DNA of 15,979 nucleotides. Origin: Deltaproteobacteria bacterium. GTDB taxonomy: Bacteria; Desulfobacterota; DSM-4660; Desulfatiglandales; HGW-15. The stretch spans positions 2,482,008-2,497,986 of the forward strand of contig CP070840.1 in the NCBI GenBank assembly GCA_020342025.1. The letters run 5' to 3'. The translations under genes and the position numbers were made by a program. Every line of letters begins with the position of its first letter. Position 1 is the first letter of the stretch. Positions 6,709-15,013 of this stretch are shown here, piece after piece. The notes below the pieces were generated by a model. The model worked only from the letters and a program-made list of their open reading frames with translations. It made no database searches and had not been told where the DNA came from.

Positions 6709-7399
6709 GGAACTGGTCGTATTATACCAGGAATTGAGGGCCCTCAGAGGAGTCTCCATAGAGGTGACAGAAGGGAATCTAGTGGCGCTTATAGGTTCTA
6801 ACGGGGCTGGAAAAACGACCCTCTTAAACACCATCTCCGGCCTGATACCCGCTGCAGAGGGCCAAATCTCCTGGCAAGGGGTCCCCATTTCTGGCCTCTC
6901 TGCAGATGGGATTTGTCGAGAAGGAATCATTCAGGTCCCAGAAGGCAGAAAACTCTTCGCCCAGATGACGGTAGAGGAGAACCTGGAAATGGGGGCCTAT
7001 CTGCCTTCAGCACGGCGGCAACTGAGGGAGAGCCGCCATAGGGTTTTCGAGATTTTCCCGCGGTTGGGCGAAAGAAGGCGGCAGGTGGCAGGGAGCCTCT
7101 CCGGTGGGGAGCAACAAATGGTGGCGGTGGCGCGAGCCCTCATGGCCCGGCCGAAACTCCTCATGCTAGATGAACCTTCCCTCGGACTGGCTCCCATAAT
7201 GGCTGTTGAAATCTTCAGTGTAATCTCAGATTTAAACAAGCGAGGACTAACGGTACTTCTGGTCTCCCAGGAGGTTCTTCATACACTGTCCACTGCCACA
7301 TATGGTTATGTGTTGGAAAACGGCAAGGTGCCGCTGGACGGACCGGCCGAAAGTCTTTTGGAAGATCCCAGAATCAAGGAATCCTATTTGGGCCTATAG
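6695..7399 (+). CDS. livF: LIV-type ABC transporter ATP-binding protein (LivF family)
   Basis: This is the second ATPase of the importer, 234 residues. Walker A is GSNGAGKT (34-41), the signature is a canonical LSGGE (135-139), Walker B is LLMLDEP (155-161), and the Q-loop region reads IIQVPEGRKLF as in LivF proteins. The segment after Walker B ends in LLVSQEV where LivF usually has VEQN, so the H-loop position is glutamine as in the family. Translation probably couples to livG through a 14-base overlap, with GGGAG at 6684-6688. With livG's divergent signature, the LivF signature may form the more normal ATP site of the heterodimer. It lies 48 bases before the solute-binding protein start. 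Confidence 0.93.
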   Translation: MLSVRELVVLYQELRALRGVSIEVTEGNLVALIGSNGAGKTTLLNTISGLIPAAEGQISWQGVPISGLSADGICREGIIQVPEGRKLFAQMTVEENLEMGAYLPSARRQLRESRHRVFEIFPRLGERRRQVAGSLSGGEQQMVAVARALMARPKLLMLDEPSLGLAPIMAVEIFSVISDLNKRGLTVLLVSQEVLHTLSTATYGYVLENGKVPLDGPAESLLEDPRIKESYLGL

Positions 7400-7403
7400 G
7401 CCC
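7390..7403. repeat. 14-bp perfect palindrome over the livF stop
   Basis: gggcctataggccc is self-complementary over its full length and contains the livF TAG stop (7397-7399). It may be chance, an operator-like dyad, or a restriction/modification-type site; nothing else supports a function. Confidence 0.4.
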
Positions 7404-7432
7404 TAGACCAGGGAACTCTAAAAACGTCAAAC

Positions 7433-7440
7433 AAGGAGGT
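7433..7440 (+). promoter_or_regulatory. Ribosome binding site deciding the livK start
   Basis: AAGGAGGT is an almost perfect anti-16S match. It sits 1 base before the ATG at 7442 and 7 bases before the ATG at 7448, so the second ATG is the likely start. Confidence 0.7.
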
Positions 7441-7447
7441 TATGAAG

Positions 7448-8647
7448 ATGGAAAAAAATCTACTCAAAAACGCTTTGTTCGTGACCATGGCTCTTTCATT
7501 CATCCTACTTGTGGGCCATCATAACTCGGCCATGGCTGCCGACAAACCCCTCGTCATTGGCGGGTCTCTTCCCCAGACAGGGCGGTTTGCCGAGACGGCA
7601 AAATGGATTCAAAGGGGGATGGAGTATTGGGCTGACGAGGTGAATGCCAAAGGTGGGCTCCTGGGTCGGAAGGTGGTTTTCAGGATCTACGACGACGAGT
7701 CCAATGCGGGGAAAGCGGTCACCTTTGCGGAGAAGGCGATCACTGTGGACAAGGTGGATCTTCTTTTTGGGGGCTACCCCGGTACGGCGGCCCGTGCGGT
7801 GATGCCCGTCGCAGAAAAACACAAATACGTTTATGTCTCTATGGGGGGACACATGAAGAGTTTCCAGCAGGGCTATACCTACTCCTTTGGCGGCCCGCCT
7901 CTTATGGGCGAGTGGTGGTACGAGGGATTCTACCAGTGGCTTAAGACCGTCCCGGCGGATCAACGCCCGAAAAGAGCTGCAATCTACACCATGAATAACC
8001 CCATAGGCACCTCTCTGACAGACTCCATTTTGCGCATGACCGATGATCTGGGTATGGAACGTGTCATTAATGAGAGATACAATCTGCCCCTTCCCGATGC
8101 AACGCCTCTCATTGTTAAGGCGAAACAGATGAATTGTGACGTCCTTTTCGCCAATGGGTTTTTTGCCGACGGCGTTTTGACCATCCGCGCGGCAAAGGCA
8201 TTGAATTATAACCCAAAGGTGATTCTGCAGGGCGTGGGGTCCGTTATACCAGCCTGGGTCAAAGAACTGGGCAAGGATGGTGATTATGTATTTTCGGGCA
8301 CTTCGCTCCACAACAAGCTGATTTACCCCGGGAACGATAAACTGAACGCCTTTGTGAAAAACAAATACGATCTGCCTGCCTACCCCGTTTACTTTGGTTT
8401 CGGGTATTGTTGGATGCAGACCCTGTCTCAAGGTGTTGAGGGTGCTCAGAGTCTGGATCAAACCAAGATCCGTGACTGGCTCAAGTCGAACACCGTAAAT
8501 ACCATCGCCGGTCCCATGAGCTTTAATGAACTGGGCTTGCCCAAACCCATCAATTTCTGTACGCAGGTCATAGACGGGAAGGTGGAGCTTATCTGGCCCA
8601 AGGACGTTCGTACCGCAAAGCCTGTTTATCCAAAACCTAAGTGGTAA
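7448..8647 (+). CDS. livK: LIV-type periplasmic substrate-binding protein (Peripla_BP_6)
   Basis: This is the secreted ligand receptor of the importer, about 399 residues. It has a signal peptide at 1-30 with hydrophobic core FVTMALSFILLVG and a cleavage site after AMA, before ADKP. The mature protein opens with LVIGGSLPQTGRFAETA, the characteristic first strand and binding loop of type I periplasmic binding proteins, followed by GMEYWADEVNAKGGLLGRKVV, also typical of the family. The start at 7448 is preferred because of ribosome binding site spacing. It is more distant from leucine-binding proteins than the ATPases are from theirs, and proteins of this family in degradative clusters often bind aromatic or other organic acids; here the ligand cannot be read from sequence. 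A palindromic repeat follows the stop. Confidence 0.9.
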   Translation: MEKNLLKNALFVTMALSFILLVGHHNSAMAADKPLVIGGSLPQTGRFAETAKWIQRGMEYWADEVNAKGGLLGRKVVFRIYDDESNAGKAVTFAEKAITVDKVDLLFGGYPGTAARAVMPVAEKHKYVYVSMGGHMKSFQQGYTYSFGGPPLMGEWWYEGFYQWLKTVPADQRPKRAAIYTMNNPIGTSLTDSILRMTDDLGMERVINERYNLPLPDATPLIVKAKQMNCDVLFANGFFADGVLTIRAAKALNYNPKVILQGVGSVIPAWVKELGKDGDYVFSGTSLHNKLIYPGNDKLNAFVKNKYDLPAYPVYFGFGYCWMQTLSQGVEGAQSLDQTKIRDWLKSNTVNTIAGPMSFNELGLPKPINFCTQVIDGKVELIWPKDVRTAKPVYPKPKW

Positions 8648-8650
8648 ATG

Positions 8651-8719
8651 TTGGAGCGTTGAAGTACTGGAGTGATGGAGTAATGGTTGAAGATGGGGGG
8701 CCCACATGCCATCACTCCA
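8651..8719. repeat. 8-bp periodic repeat closed by an 11-bp inverted repeat, between livK and livH
   Basis: From 8651 the sequence falls into degenerate 8-base units: ttggagcg, ttgaagta, ctggagtg, atggagta, atggttga. The arm tggagtgatgg (8668-8678) pairs perfectly with ccatcactcca (8709-8719), so the transcript would fold into a strong hairpin right after livK. Such hairpins after binding-protein genes, as in the E. coli malE-malF gap, can raise the binding-protein to permease ratio by protecting upstream mRNA. No T-run follows immediately; the T-rich stretch at 8748-8758 is about 30 bases away. Confidence 0.6.
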
Positions 8720-8788
8720 TTTCATAGATAGATCAACTCACCGCTTTGATTTTTTTTGTAAATTGACAGTATTAAGGCAAGATCGGTT

Positions 8789-9664
8789 ATGAACGCTGTT
8801 CTCGTCATCCAGTCCCTAACCAGCGGCATCATGATGGGGTCTGTATATGCCCTGTTAGGGGTGGGTTTTTCCCTTACTTGGGGGGTCATGAAGGTCATTC
8901 ACATCTCTCATGCAGCCTTCGGTCTGATCGGTGCATTTCTGGCTTATACGCTTCTCAAATGGTGGGGGTTGGACCCTATCCTTTCCCTGGTCATTTCTGT
9001 ACCTTTACTCTTTCTCACGGCCTGTCTCATCTATCGTTTCCTGATCACACACATCACCAAGGCCAAAGAGGTCATCGTTTCGTCCATGATCCTGACCTTT
9101 GGAATCGCCATTATCCTAGAAAACCTCATGCTCCTCATCTGGAGTCCTGATCCCAGGCTTCTCACCACATCTTACACGAGTAGGGTTCTCATCCTCGGCC
9201 CCCTCTATTTTCAATATCCCAGGTTGGCTGGGTTTCTCATGTCTGCTGTGGGCGTCCTCGTGATCCATTTTTTCCTGAAAAAAACCCTTACGGGAAAAGC
9301 AGTTCGGGCAGCCTGGCAACAGTCTGATGCGGCGCAGTTGTATGGAGTCAATCTCAAACGCATTAGCACGGTCACTTTTGGCCTGGCCGTTGCTTCGGCC
9401 GGCGCAGGCGGGGTGGGCATGGCTTTCCTCTATTCCTTTGATCCACATACGCACAACCTCTGGCTGATCTATCTGTTCTTGGTGGTTATCGTGGGCGGCG
9501 TAGGCAACGTCATCGGAACAGCCTTAGCGGGTCTCATCATAGGCGTGATCACCGGTTTGTCCCTCGCCTTCTTGCCCTATCAGTGGGTTAACCTCCTCAC
9601 CTTCGGCTTACTCATGATCATCCTCATGATCAGACCCCATGGGCTATTTAGAGGCGAGGTATAG
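8789..9664 (+). CDS. livH: LIV-type ABC transporter permease (LivH family)
   Basis: This integral inner-membrane permease of 291 residues is strongly hydrophobic throughout, with roughly eight membrane segments. The N-terminal MGSVYALLGVGFSLTWGVMKVIHISHAAF (about 16-44) is the classic LivH opening, although SHAAF stands where NFAHG is common. The cytoplasmic loop contacting the ATPases is around TGKAVRAAWQQSDAAQLYGVN (about 168-188). The later VVIVGGVGNVIGTALAGLIIG stretch is also a family signature. The start has a modest upstream AAGG. It is separated from livK by 141 bases that carry a hairpin repeat. It is followed 2 bases later by livM. Confidence 0.93.
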   Translation: MNAVLVIQSLTSGIMMGSVYALLGVGFSLTWGVMKVIHISHAAFGLIGAFLAYTLLKWWGLDPILSLVISVPLLFLTACLIYRFLITHITKAKEVIVSSMILTFGIAIILENLMLLIWSPDPRLLTTSYTSRVLILGPLYFQYPRLAGFLMSAVGVLVIHFFLKKTLTGKAVRAAWQQSDAAQLYGVNLKRISTVTFGLAVASAGAGGVGMAFLYSFDPHTHNLWLIYLFLVVIVGGVGNVIGTALAGLIIGVITGLSLAFLPYQWVNLLTFGLLMIILMIRPHGLFRGEV

Positions 9665-9666
9665 AG

Positions 9667-10629
9667 ATGATGCAGACCCAGACCAAATCCCGTCTTTTCG
9701 CCCTCATAGCTCCCATCCTTTTTCTTGGGCTCGCCATTTTCCCCTGGTTGGGGCTGCCCGTCTATTTTATTTCACTGCTCTTCACCGTCTTTCTCTATGT
9801 CACTTTGGCCTCATCATGGAACCTCATTGGGGGCTTCGCGGGATACCTTTCTTTCGGCCATGTGGCCTTCTTCGGCATTGGCGCGTACGTCACGGCACTC
9901 ATGATGAAAGGCCTTAAGCTCTCTCCCCTTTGGACCATTCTCTCCTCCATCCCTGCCGGGGGAATTGCCGCTTTGGTCGCGTTCATTGTGGGATATCCCT
10001 GCCTGAGGCTAAGGGGACCATACTTCGCTGTCATCACCTTTTGTTTCGCTTTCGTGGTGGATTTGGGGGTCAAAAACCTGGACATTCTTGGGGGGCCGGA
10101 GGGGCTCTGGCTAAAGTCCATGGATTTGCCCATCCATGTGATTCGGGCCATCCTGTTTGAAGTGATGATGGCCATCATGGTTCTCGCCATCGCATCGAGT
10201 ATTTGGACCAGTCGATCCAAATTTGGGGCGGGCTTGCGGGCGATAAAAGAGGACGAAGAAGTGGCCCAAACCATGGCTATTAATGCCCCCAAGCTCAAGA
10301 TACAGGCCTTTGCCTTGTCCGCCTTTTTCCCGGGCATGGCAGGTGGGGTGTATGCCTATCAGCTCACATACATCCATCCGGACATCGTTTTCGATGTAAT
10401 GATCTCCATTCTCATCGTGCTAATGGCCTTATTTGGTGGGGGTGGAACCTGGTTAGGCCCCGTCATCGGAGCCGTGGTCCTGACACTGGTTAACGAAGGG
10501 CTTTCCACGTTCGTCAAGGCTGAGTTTGCCAGGATCATTTACGGCTGTCTTTTTATCGGCGTCATTATCTTCATGCCCAATGGCATTATGGAATTCATTA
10601 AAAGAGGCGGAGCAAAGGAAGCGAGTTAG
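9667..10629 (+). CDS. livM: LIV-type ABC transporter permease (LivM family)
   Basis: This second inner-membrane permease has 320 residues. GYLSFGHVAFFGIGAY (59-74) and YPCLRLRGPYFAVIT (110-124) are LivM signatures. The coupling loop is GLRAIKEDEEVAQTMAIN (189-206), followed by AFALSAFFPGMAGGVYA. The start lies 2 bases after the livH stop. Two adjacent ATGs (9667, 9670) are possible with CGAGGT at 9655-9660; the first is given. With livH it forms the heterodimeric channel. The binding-protein-to-permease order here is livG, livF, livK, livH, livM, different from the common livKHMGF order. Confidence 0.93.
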   Translation: MMQTQTKSRLFALIAPILFLGLAIFPWLGLPVYFISLLFTVFLYVTLASSWNLIGGFAGYLSFGHVAFFGIGAYVTALMMKGLKLSPLWTILSSIPAGGIAALVAFIVGYPCLRLRGPYFAVITFCFAFVVDLGVKNLDILGGPEGLWLKSMDLPIHVIRAILFEVMMAIMVLAIASSIWTSRSKFGAGLRAIKEDEEVAQTMAINAPKLKIQAFALSAFFPGMAGGVYAYQLTYIHPDIVFDVMISILIVLMALFGGGGTWLGPVIGAVVLTLVNEGLSTFVKAEFARIIYGCLFIGVIIFMPNGIMEFIKRGGAKEAS

Positions 10630-10657
10630 ATGGAGATGAAAAGAGAGGATAGAACGC

Positions 10658-11671
10658 ATGGAGAAAAATCCGATTATTGGATTTCAAGTCGATCCTGCTG
10701 AGATACGTTATGTCGGGAATGACTTGCAGCGTCCCGAGTGCATACTGGCAGAGCCCAACGGTACCCTATGGGCCGCCGATGCACGAGGCGGTGTGGCTAG
10801 GATCTCTCCAGATGGTGCACAGAAGATAATCACCCAATCTTTCGATGCAACCTTCAGAGAAGCCTCCGACGATGCACGCCGATTTACGGAGGGGACCCTG
10901 CCCAACGGTCTTGCCTTTGCGAAAAATGGCGACATACTGATCTCCAATTTCGGCACAGACGTCTTGGAAGTCATGGGCCGTGATGGGAAGACCAGGTTGA
11001 TCTACGATAATATAGATGGGGAACCGATCGGGAAGGTGAACTTCGTGCTTATGGATAGCAAAGACCGAATCTGGCTCACCATACCCACACGCATAAAGAA
11101 TTGGATGAAGGCCATCAGCCCCAGCTTCTCTGATGGCTATATTGCCCTGGCAGACGAAAAGGGCTTGAGGATGGTGGCCGACGGATTCAGCTTCACCAAT
11201 GAAATCCGCCTGGATGCTAAGGAAGAATATCTCTATATTGTGGAGACGACCGGTCAGAGGATCTCCCGCATGAAGGTGGGGCCCGATGGTTCCCTTTCGA
11301 ACAGGGAAGTCTTTGGTCCCAGTAAACTGGGAAAGTTCGGATTCCCAGACGGAATTGCCTTTGACGCCTTCGGGAATCTCTGGGGAACATTGGTGATGGC
11401 CGACCAGATCTTTGTCATTACGCCGGAGGGTCACTTCCATGTGGTACTTGATGACACGAACGAAGGGGCGGGTATGGCCCTAGAGCAGGCCTTTGTGGAG
11501 GATCGTGTGACACCGGAGGACATGTTGGCTGCAGGCGGAACCATTGCACCCTGGTTTGCGAGCGTCACCTTTGGCGGGCCTGATCTCAAGACGGTCTATA
11601 TTGGAAGCCTGAGAGGGACGCGGATTCCCTGTTTTCAGTCTCCAGTTCCTGGGCTTCCAATGGTCCACTGA
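10658..11671 (+). CDS. SMP-30/gluconolactonase/LRE-like six-bladed beta-propeller hydrolase
   Basis: This is a 337-residue protein of the SMP-30/gluconolactonase family, typically calcium- or zinc-dependent lactonases. The likely metal ligands line up as E27 (LQRPECIL), N128 (GKVNFV), N181 (FSFTNEIR) and D231 (FGFPDGIAFD). Repeated blade motifs such as NGTLWAADA, NGDILISNFG and FGNLWGTLVM occur at roughly even intervals. No signal peptide is seen, so it is probably cytosolic. GAGAGGA at 10642-10648 gives good spacing to the ATG. It lies 28 bases after livM and so is likely in the same operon. The C-terminus GLPMVH stops where, as I recall, relatives usually continue with tryptophan; TGA could be a TGG change. 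A lactonase step in degradation of the imported compound is inferred. Confidence 0.85.
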   Translation: MEKNPIIGFQVDPAEIRYVGNDLQRPECILAEPNGTLWAADARGGVARISPDGAQKIITQSFDATFREASDDARRFTEGTLPNGLAFAKNGDILISNFGTDVLEVMGRDGKTRLIYDNIDGEPIGKVNFVLMDSKDRIWLTIPTRIKNWMKAISPSFSDGYIALADEKGLRMVADGFSFTNEIRLDAKEEYLYIVETTGQRISRMKVGPDGSLSNREVFGPSKLGKFGFPDGIAFDAFGNLWGTLVMADQIFVITPEGHFHVVLDDTNEGAGMALEQAFVEDRVTPEDMLAAGGTIAPWFASVTFGGPDLKTVYIGSLRGTRIPCFQSPVPGLPMVH

Positions 11672-11699
11672 CGCTAGCGCTTGCCAACAGCGCCCAATC

Positions 11700-11956
11700 G
11701 AGACTGTCGAGAAACCGGCTTATGACAGGCTGATGGAAAATGTCCAGATGCAAGGCTTCCAAAACTGGGGACCCGCCCGCAGGGGCAGGGTGGGGAGTCC
11801 AAGCGAAACGCGCACAAATCTTGAGGAATGAGGCGTACATAGAAGTACGCCGCAGTGACTTGCCCTGTTAAATCGGCTTCGCCGTCTCGCGTAGCGAGAA
11901 TTTAACAGGGCGGGGGATGAGGATAACGCAGCAGATGGGCGTTTCCCGACAGCCTC
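11700..11956. repeat. Composite inverted-repeat element (MITE/REP-like) with an internal three-way junction
   Basis: The gap 11672-12001 has no gene; most of it is one structured element. Its ends, gagactgtcgagaaac (11700-11715) and gtttcccgacagcctc (11941-11956), are inverted repeats matching at 14 of 16 positions. A second, inner pair (11727-11750 against 11932-11955) matches at 17 of 24 positions, several differences being G-U compatible. Inside are the hairpin ggcgtac-atagaa-gtacgcc (11832-11851) and a branched structure. In the branch, gccctgttaaat (11862-11873) pairs with atttaacagggc (11900-11911), and the interior is exactly two hairpins, cggc-ttc-gccg (11874-11884) and tctcgc-gta-gcgaga (11885-11899). 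A short GC-rich part near 11771-11795 may be another insertion. No transposase is encoded. Confidence 0.75.
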
Positions 11957-12001
11957 ATCATTTTTCTGCAAATTTAGCGAGACATATGAAGGAAAAAGCC
12001 A

Positions 12002-14008
12002 ATGGAGTTTGTAAAGCTGTTCGAACCGATCACTATCAATACGTTGCAGGTAAAGAACAGAATCGTCATGCCTTCCATGGCGCTGGCCTATACGAGAGAC
12101 TACACCCTCAACGAGACGTACAAGGCCTTCTATAGGGAAAGGGCAAAAGGGGGCGTGGGACTCATGACCATTGGACCTGTTGGCATTGACACGGTGGGTA
12201 GCGCCCCATTAACACTGGGGCTCTACGACGATAAATACATTGAGCCCCTTAAGGCCTTCATTGAAGAACTCCACAGGGAGACCGAGGTGAAGGTGGCGAC
12301 CCAACTTTTCCACATGGGACGATACGCCTTCTCCATCTTCACGGGAATGCCCCCCATCGCCCCTTCTGCCATCCCCAGCAAACTGACCGGAGAAATTCCC
12401 AGGGAGATGACAGGGGAGGACATAGAGGAGGTGAAGGAGGCCTATGCGCAGTCAGCGAGACGAGCCAAGGAGGCGGGATTCGATCTGATCGAGATTTTGG
12501 CCTGCACCGGGTATCTCATCAGCCAGTTTCTCTCTCCGATAACCAATAGACGCTCTGACAAATATGGAGGTGACATAGATAACAGGATGCGGTTCGGCCT
12601 TGAGGTGATCAGCAAGGTGAGGAAGGCTGTGGGAGATGATGTTCCCGTGGGTCTAAGAATCGCGGGTAATGATTTCATGGAAGGCGGACACACCAACATT
12701 GAGTCTGCCCTGTTCGCGGCTGAGGCGGAGAAGGCAGGGGTGGATGCCATCAACGTGACAGGGGGATGGCACGAAACCAATGTTCCTCAGCTCACCACAA
12801 ACGTACCCGCAGCAGGTTTTCTTTACCTGGCCCGGGGGATCAAAGAAAAGGTAAGTATCCCTGTCTTTGCCTCAAACCGCTTGGGCAATCCATTTGTTGC
12901 TGAGAAGGCCTTGAGGTCTGGGGCCTGTGACATGATATGCTGGGGTAGGCCACTGCTTGCAGATCCGGAACTCCCTAGAAAAGTGAAAGAAGGAAGGCTC
13001 AAGGAAATTATCCCCTGTATATCCTGCAATCAGGGATGCTTTGACGCCATCTTCTCTGCCTCTCCAGTCACTTGCATCCTCAATCCCAGGACAGGGAGGG
13101 AAAAAGACCGTGAAGTCAAACGCGCGGAGCTGCAGCAGAAAGTGATGGTGGCTGGCGGGGGCCCAGCAGGTATGGAGTTTGCCCTCACAGCGGCAGAAAG
13201 GGGGCATGATGTGACCCTCTATGAAAAAGGGAGCCGCCTGGGGGGTCAAGTGAATCTGGCCAAGGCCCCACCGGGAAAGGCGGAATTCCACAATGTCATC
13301 GAAAGCATGAAAAATCGCATGGAGCAACGGGGTGTCAAAGTAAGGCTCAATACCCGGCTCACACCAGAGATGGTGAAGAAAAGCAAGCCGGATGTGCTGG
13401 TGGTGGCCTCGGGCGCAAAGCCGATGGAAATGGATGTCCCTGGTATTGAAAAGCCCCATGTGGTAAGTGCATGGGATGTACTCATGGACAAGGTCTCTCA
13501 TATAGGGGAAACCGTGGTTGTTGTGGGTGGAAGCGCCACGGGCTGCGAGACCGCCCAATTTATCGCGTCTATGGGAACACCGGAGCCCGACACTTTTACC
13601 TTTTTGATGTATCACAGTGCTGAAGATCCGGAATTCGCCACAAAGCTCCTCCATAATGCGGGAAGGCGGATTACGGTCATTGATATGGTGCCGCGGCTGG
13701 CCAACAACGTGGGTCGAACCGCCCGTTGGTCCCTGATGAAGGGCCTCAGGCTGATGGGCGTTGATCTTCGCACAAAGACAAAGCTCTTGGAAATCACGGA
13801 CGACGCCGTCATTGTGGAAACGGAAAAAGGCAGGGCGTCTCTTAAGGCAGATACGGTCGTGATGGCCGTGGGTGTCCTGTCCGATGATGAGCTCGCCAGA
13901 CATGTGGAGGAGGACGGGATCAAGGTGATTACCATTGGTGATGCCAAAAAGCCCAGGAAGATGACGGAGGCTATCTGGGAAGGCTTCGAGGAGGCTTTAA
14001 AGATTTGA
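12002..14008 (+). CDS. 2,4-dienoyl-CoA reductase-like NADH:flavin oxidoreductase (OYE family, FMN/FAD/4Fe-4S)
   Basis: This 668-residue enzyme has the full three-part layout of FadH/trimethylamine dehydrogenase-type proteins. An FMN-binding TIM barrel (about 5-330) includes KNRIVMPSMAL, FHMGRY and the region with Y171 in TGYLISQFLSP and H257 in GGWHETNVP, which match the catalytic Tyr and His positions of E. coli FadH by motif. A 4Fe-4S site follows, C339-x2-C342-x3-C346-x11-C358. The FAD domain starts at VMVAGGGPAGMEFALTAAERG (381-401) and the NAD(P)H domain has VVVVGGSATGCETAQF near 497-512. AAGGA (11989-11993) supports the start. It probably reduces a conjugated C=C, perhaps as a CoA thioester, in the pathway encoded here. 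The exact substrate is unknown; related enzymes act on enoates, dienoyl-CoA or amines. Confidence 0.9.
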   Translation: MEFVKLFEPITINTLQVKNRIVMPSMALAYTRDYTLNETYKAFYRERAKGGVGLMTIGPVGIDTVGSAPLTLGLYDDKYIEPLKAFIEELHRETEVKVATQLFHMGRYAFSIFTGMPPIAPSAIPSKLTGEIPREMTGEDIEEVKEAYAQSARRAKEAGFDLIEILACTGYLISQFLSPITNRRSDKYGGDIDNRMRFGLEVISKVRKAVGDDVPVGLRIAGNDFMEGGHTNIESALFAAEAEKAGVDAINVTGGWHETNVPQLTTNVPAAGFLYLARGIKEKVSIPVFASNRLGNPFVAEKALRSGACDMICWGRPLLADPELPRKVKEGRLKEIIPCISCNQGCFDAIFSASPVTCILNPRTGREKDREVKRAELQQKVMVAGGGPAGMEFALTAAERGHDVTLYEKGSRLGGQVNLAKAPPGKAEFHNVIESMKNRMEQRGVKVRLNTRLTPEMVKKSKPDVLVVASGAKPMEMDVPGIEKPHVVSAWDVLMDKVSHIGETVVVVGGSATGCETAQFIASMGTPEPDTFTFLMYHSAEDPEFATKLLHNAGRRITVIDMVPRLANNVGRTARWSLMKGLRLMGVDLRTKTKLLEITDDAVIVETEKGRASLKADTVVMAVGVLSDDELARHVEEDGIKVITIGDAKKPRKMTEAIWEGFEEALKI

Positions 14009-14075
14009 GGGGCTAAACCCCGCCAAGAGGATAACACTTGATTATCGCAGCGGTTCCATACCAAGGGAGGAGAAA

Positions 14076-14951
14076 ATGGGTTCAAAGACCGTGGTAACGT
14101 GTGCCCTGACCGGGGTGCTCACCAACCCGGCTGTGCACAACGTACCTGTGACGCCTGAGGAGATGGCAGACCATGCGGAACAGGCCTATAATGCCGGCGC
14201 CTCTGTTGTTCATTGTCACTTCAGAAATCAGGGCCAGGGGATGGGGCATCTGCCCACATGGGACCTGAAGACGGTGGGCGATATTCTGGCGGCCATTAAG
14301 GATCGGGTCCCGGAAATCATTATCTGTATGAGTACGGGTGTGCTGGGACCGGACATATCCGGTCCGGTGGCCTGCCTGGAAAAATTCAGGCCTGAAATGG
14401 CCGCTTGCAACGCCGGTTCCCTCAACTACCTGAAACTCAAGAGCGATGGATCCTGGGCCTGGCCTCCAGCTCTTTTTGACAATCCGGTGGAAAAAGTCAA
14501 ACAATTCTTGGATGTGATGATGGCCAACAAAGTGGTGCCTGAGTTTGAGTGCTTTGACACGGGAATTATCCGAAGTGTGGGCCTCTTTAAACGGAACGCC
14601 ATGTTTCAAGGGCCAGCCCATATCTCTTGTGTCATGGGCGTGGCCAGCGGCATGCCCGCCAAGCCCGAGTTGTTGCCGCTACTGGTTGAAGAGATGCCTG
14701 AAGCAAGCCACTGGCAAGTGATCGCCGTAGGACGAAACGAGATATGGGAACTGCACCGCAAGTGCGTGGCGTTGGGGGGTAACGTGAGAACGGGTCTTGA
14801 GGATACCTTCTATCTGCCAAACGGTGAAAAGGCCAAAAGCAACGGGCGTCTCATTGAGGAGCTGGCCAAAATCGTTCGTGAGGGTGGAAGAGAAATCGCA
14901 AGCCCCTCTGAGGCCCGCCAGATTCTTGCCCTCCGAGATCCAGAGAACTAA
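14076..14951 (+). CDS. Beta-keto acid cleavage enzyme family (BKACE, DUF849)
   Basis: This 291-residue TIM-barrel enzyme matches the BKACE family, whose founding member Kce converts 3-keto-5-aminohexanoate plus acetyl-CoA into acetoacetate and an acyl-CoA. Zinc ligands fit as H46 and H48 in VVHCHFR and E242 in RTGLEDTFY. STG (86-88) and NAGSLNY (112-118) are also family positions, with serine where I recall Kce having the catalytic threonine. The segment VMGVASGMPAKPELL is typical. GGGAGG (14065-14070) is 5 bases before the ATG. It is 67 bases downstream of the flavoenzyme. In this context it would cleave a beta-keto acid intermediate with acetyl-CoA, releasing acetoacetate. The family is known to be broad in substrate, and the pocket residues do not let me name one. 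Confidence 0.88.
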   Translation: MGSKTVVTCALTGVLTNPAVHNVPVTPEEMADHAEQAYNAGASVVHCHFRNQGQGMGHLPTWDLKTVGDILAAIKDRVPEIIICMSTGVLGPDISGPVACLEKFRPEMAACNAGSLNYLKLKSDGSWAWPPALFDNPVEKVKQFLDVMMANKVVPEFECFDTGIIRSVGLFKRNAMFQGPAHISCVMGVASGMPAKPELLPLLVEEMPEASHWQVIAVGRNEIWELHRKCVALGGNVRTGLEDTFYLPNGEKAKSNGRLIEELAKIVREGGREIASPSEARQILALRDPEN

Positions 14952-15013
14952 AGGTTAATCGCCCAATTACGTGGCTGGCTCTATAAATAGACCAGAAAAG
15001 GCTCTAAGACAAC

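Noticed and set aside
8651..8690. CRISPR array or minisatellite
   Set aside because: The units are only about 8 bases, degenerate and without spacers.
7505..8725. 406-codon open frame on the minus strand
   Set aside because: It is antisense to livK, which has a signal peptide, family motifs and a strong ribosome binding site; the reverse translation shows no recognisable domain.
8763..8791. Promoter for livH based on TTGACA at 8763-8768
   Set aside because: At normal spacing the -10 element would fall on the livH start codon, and no TATAAT-like sequence fits.
12872..13903. 343-codon open frame on the minus strand
   Set aside because: It is antisense to the OYE-family gene, His-rich and of unusual composition as expected of a shadow frame.
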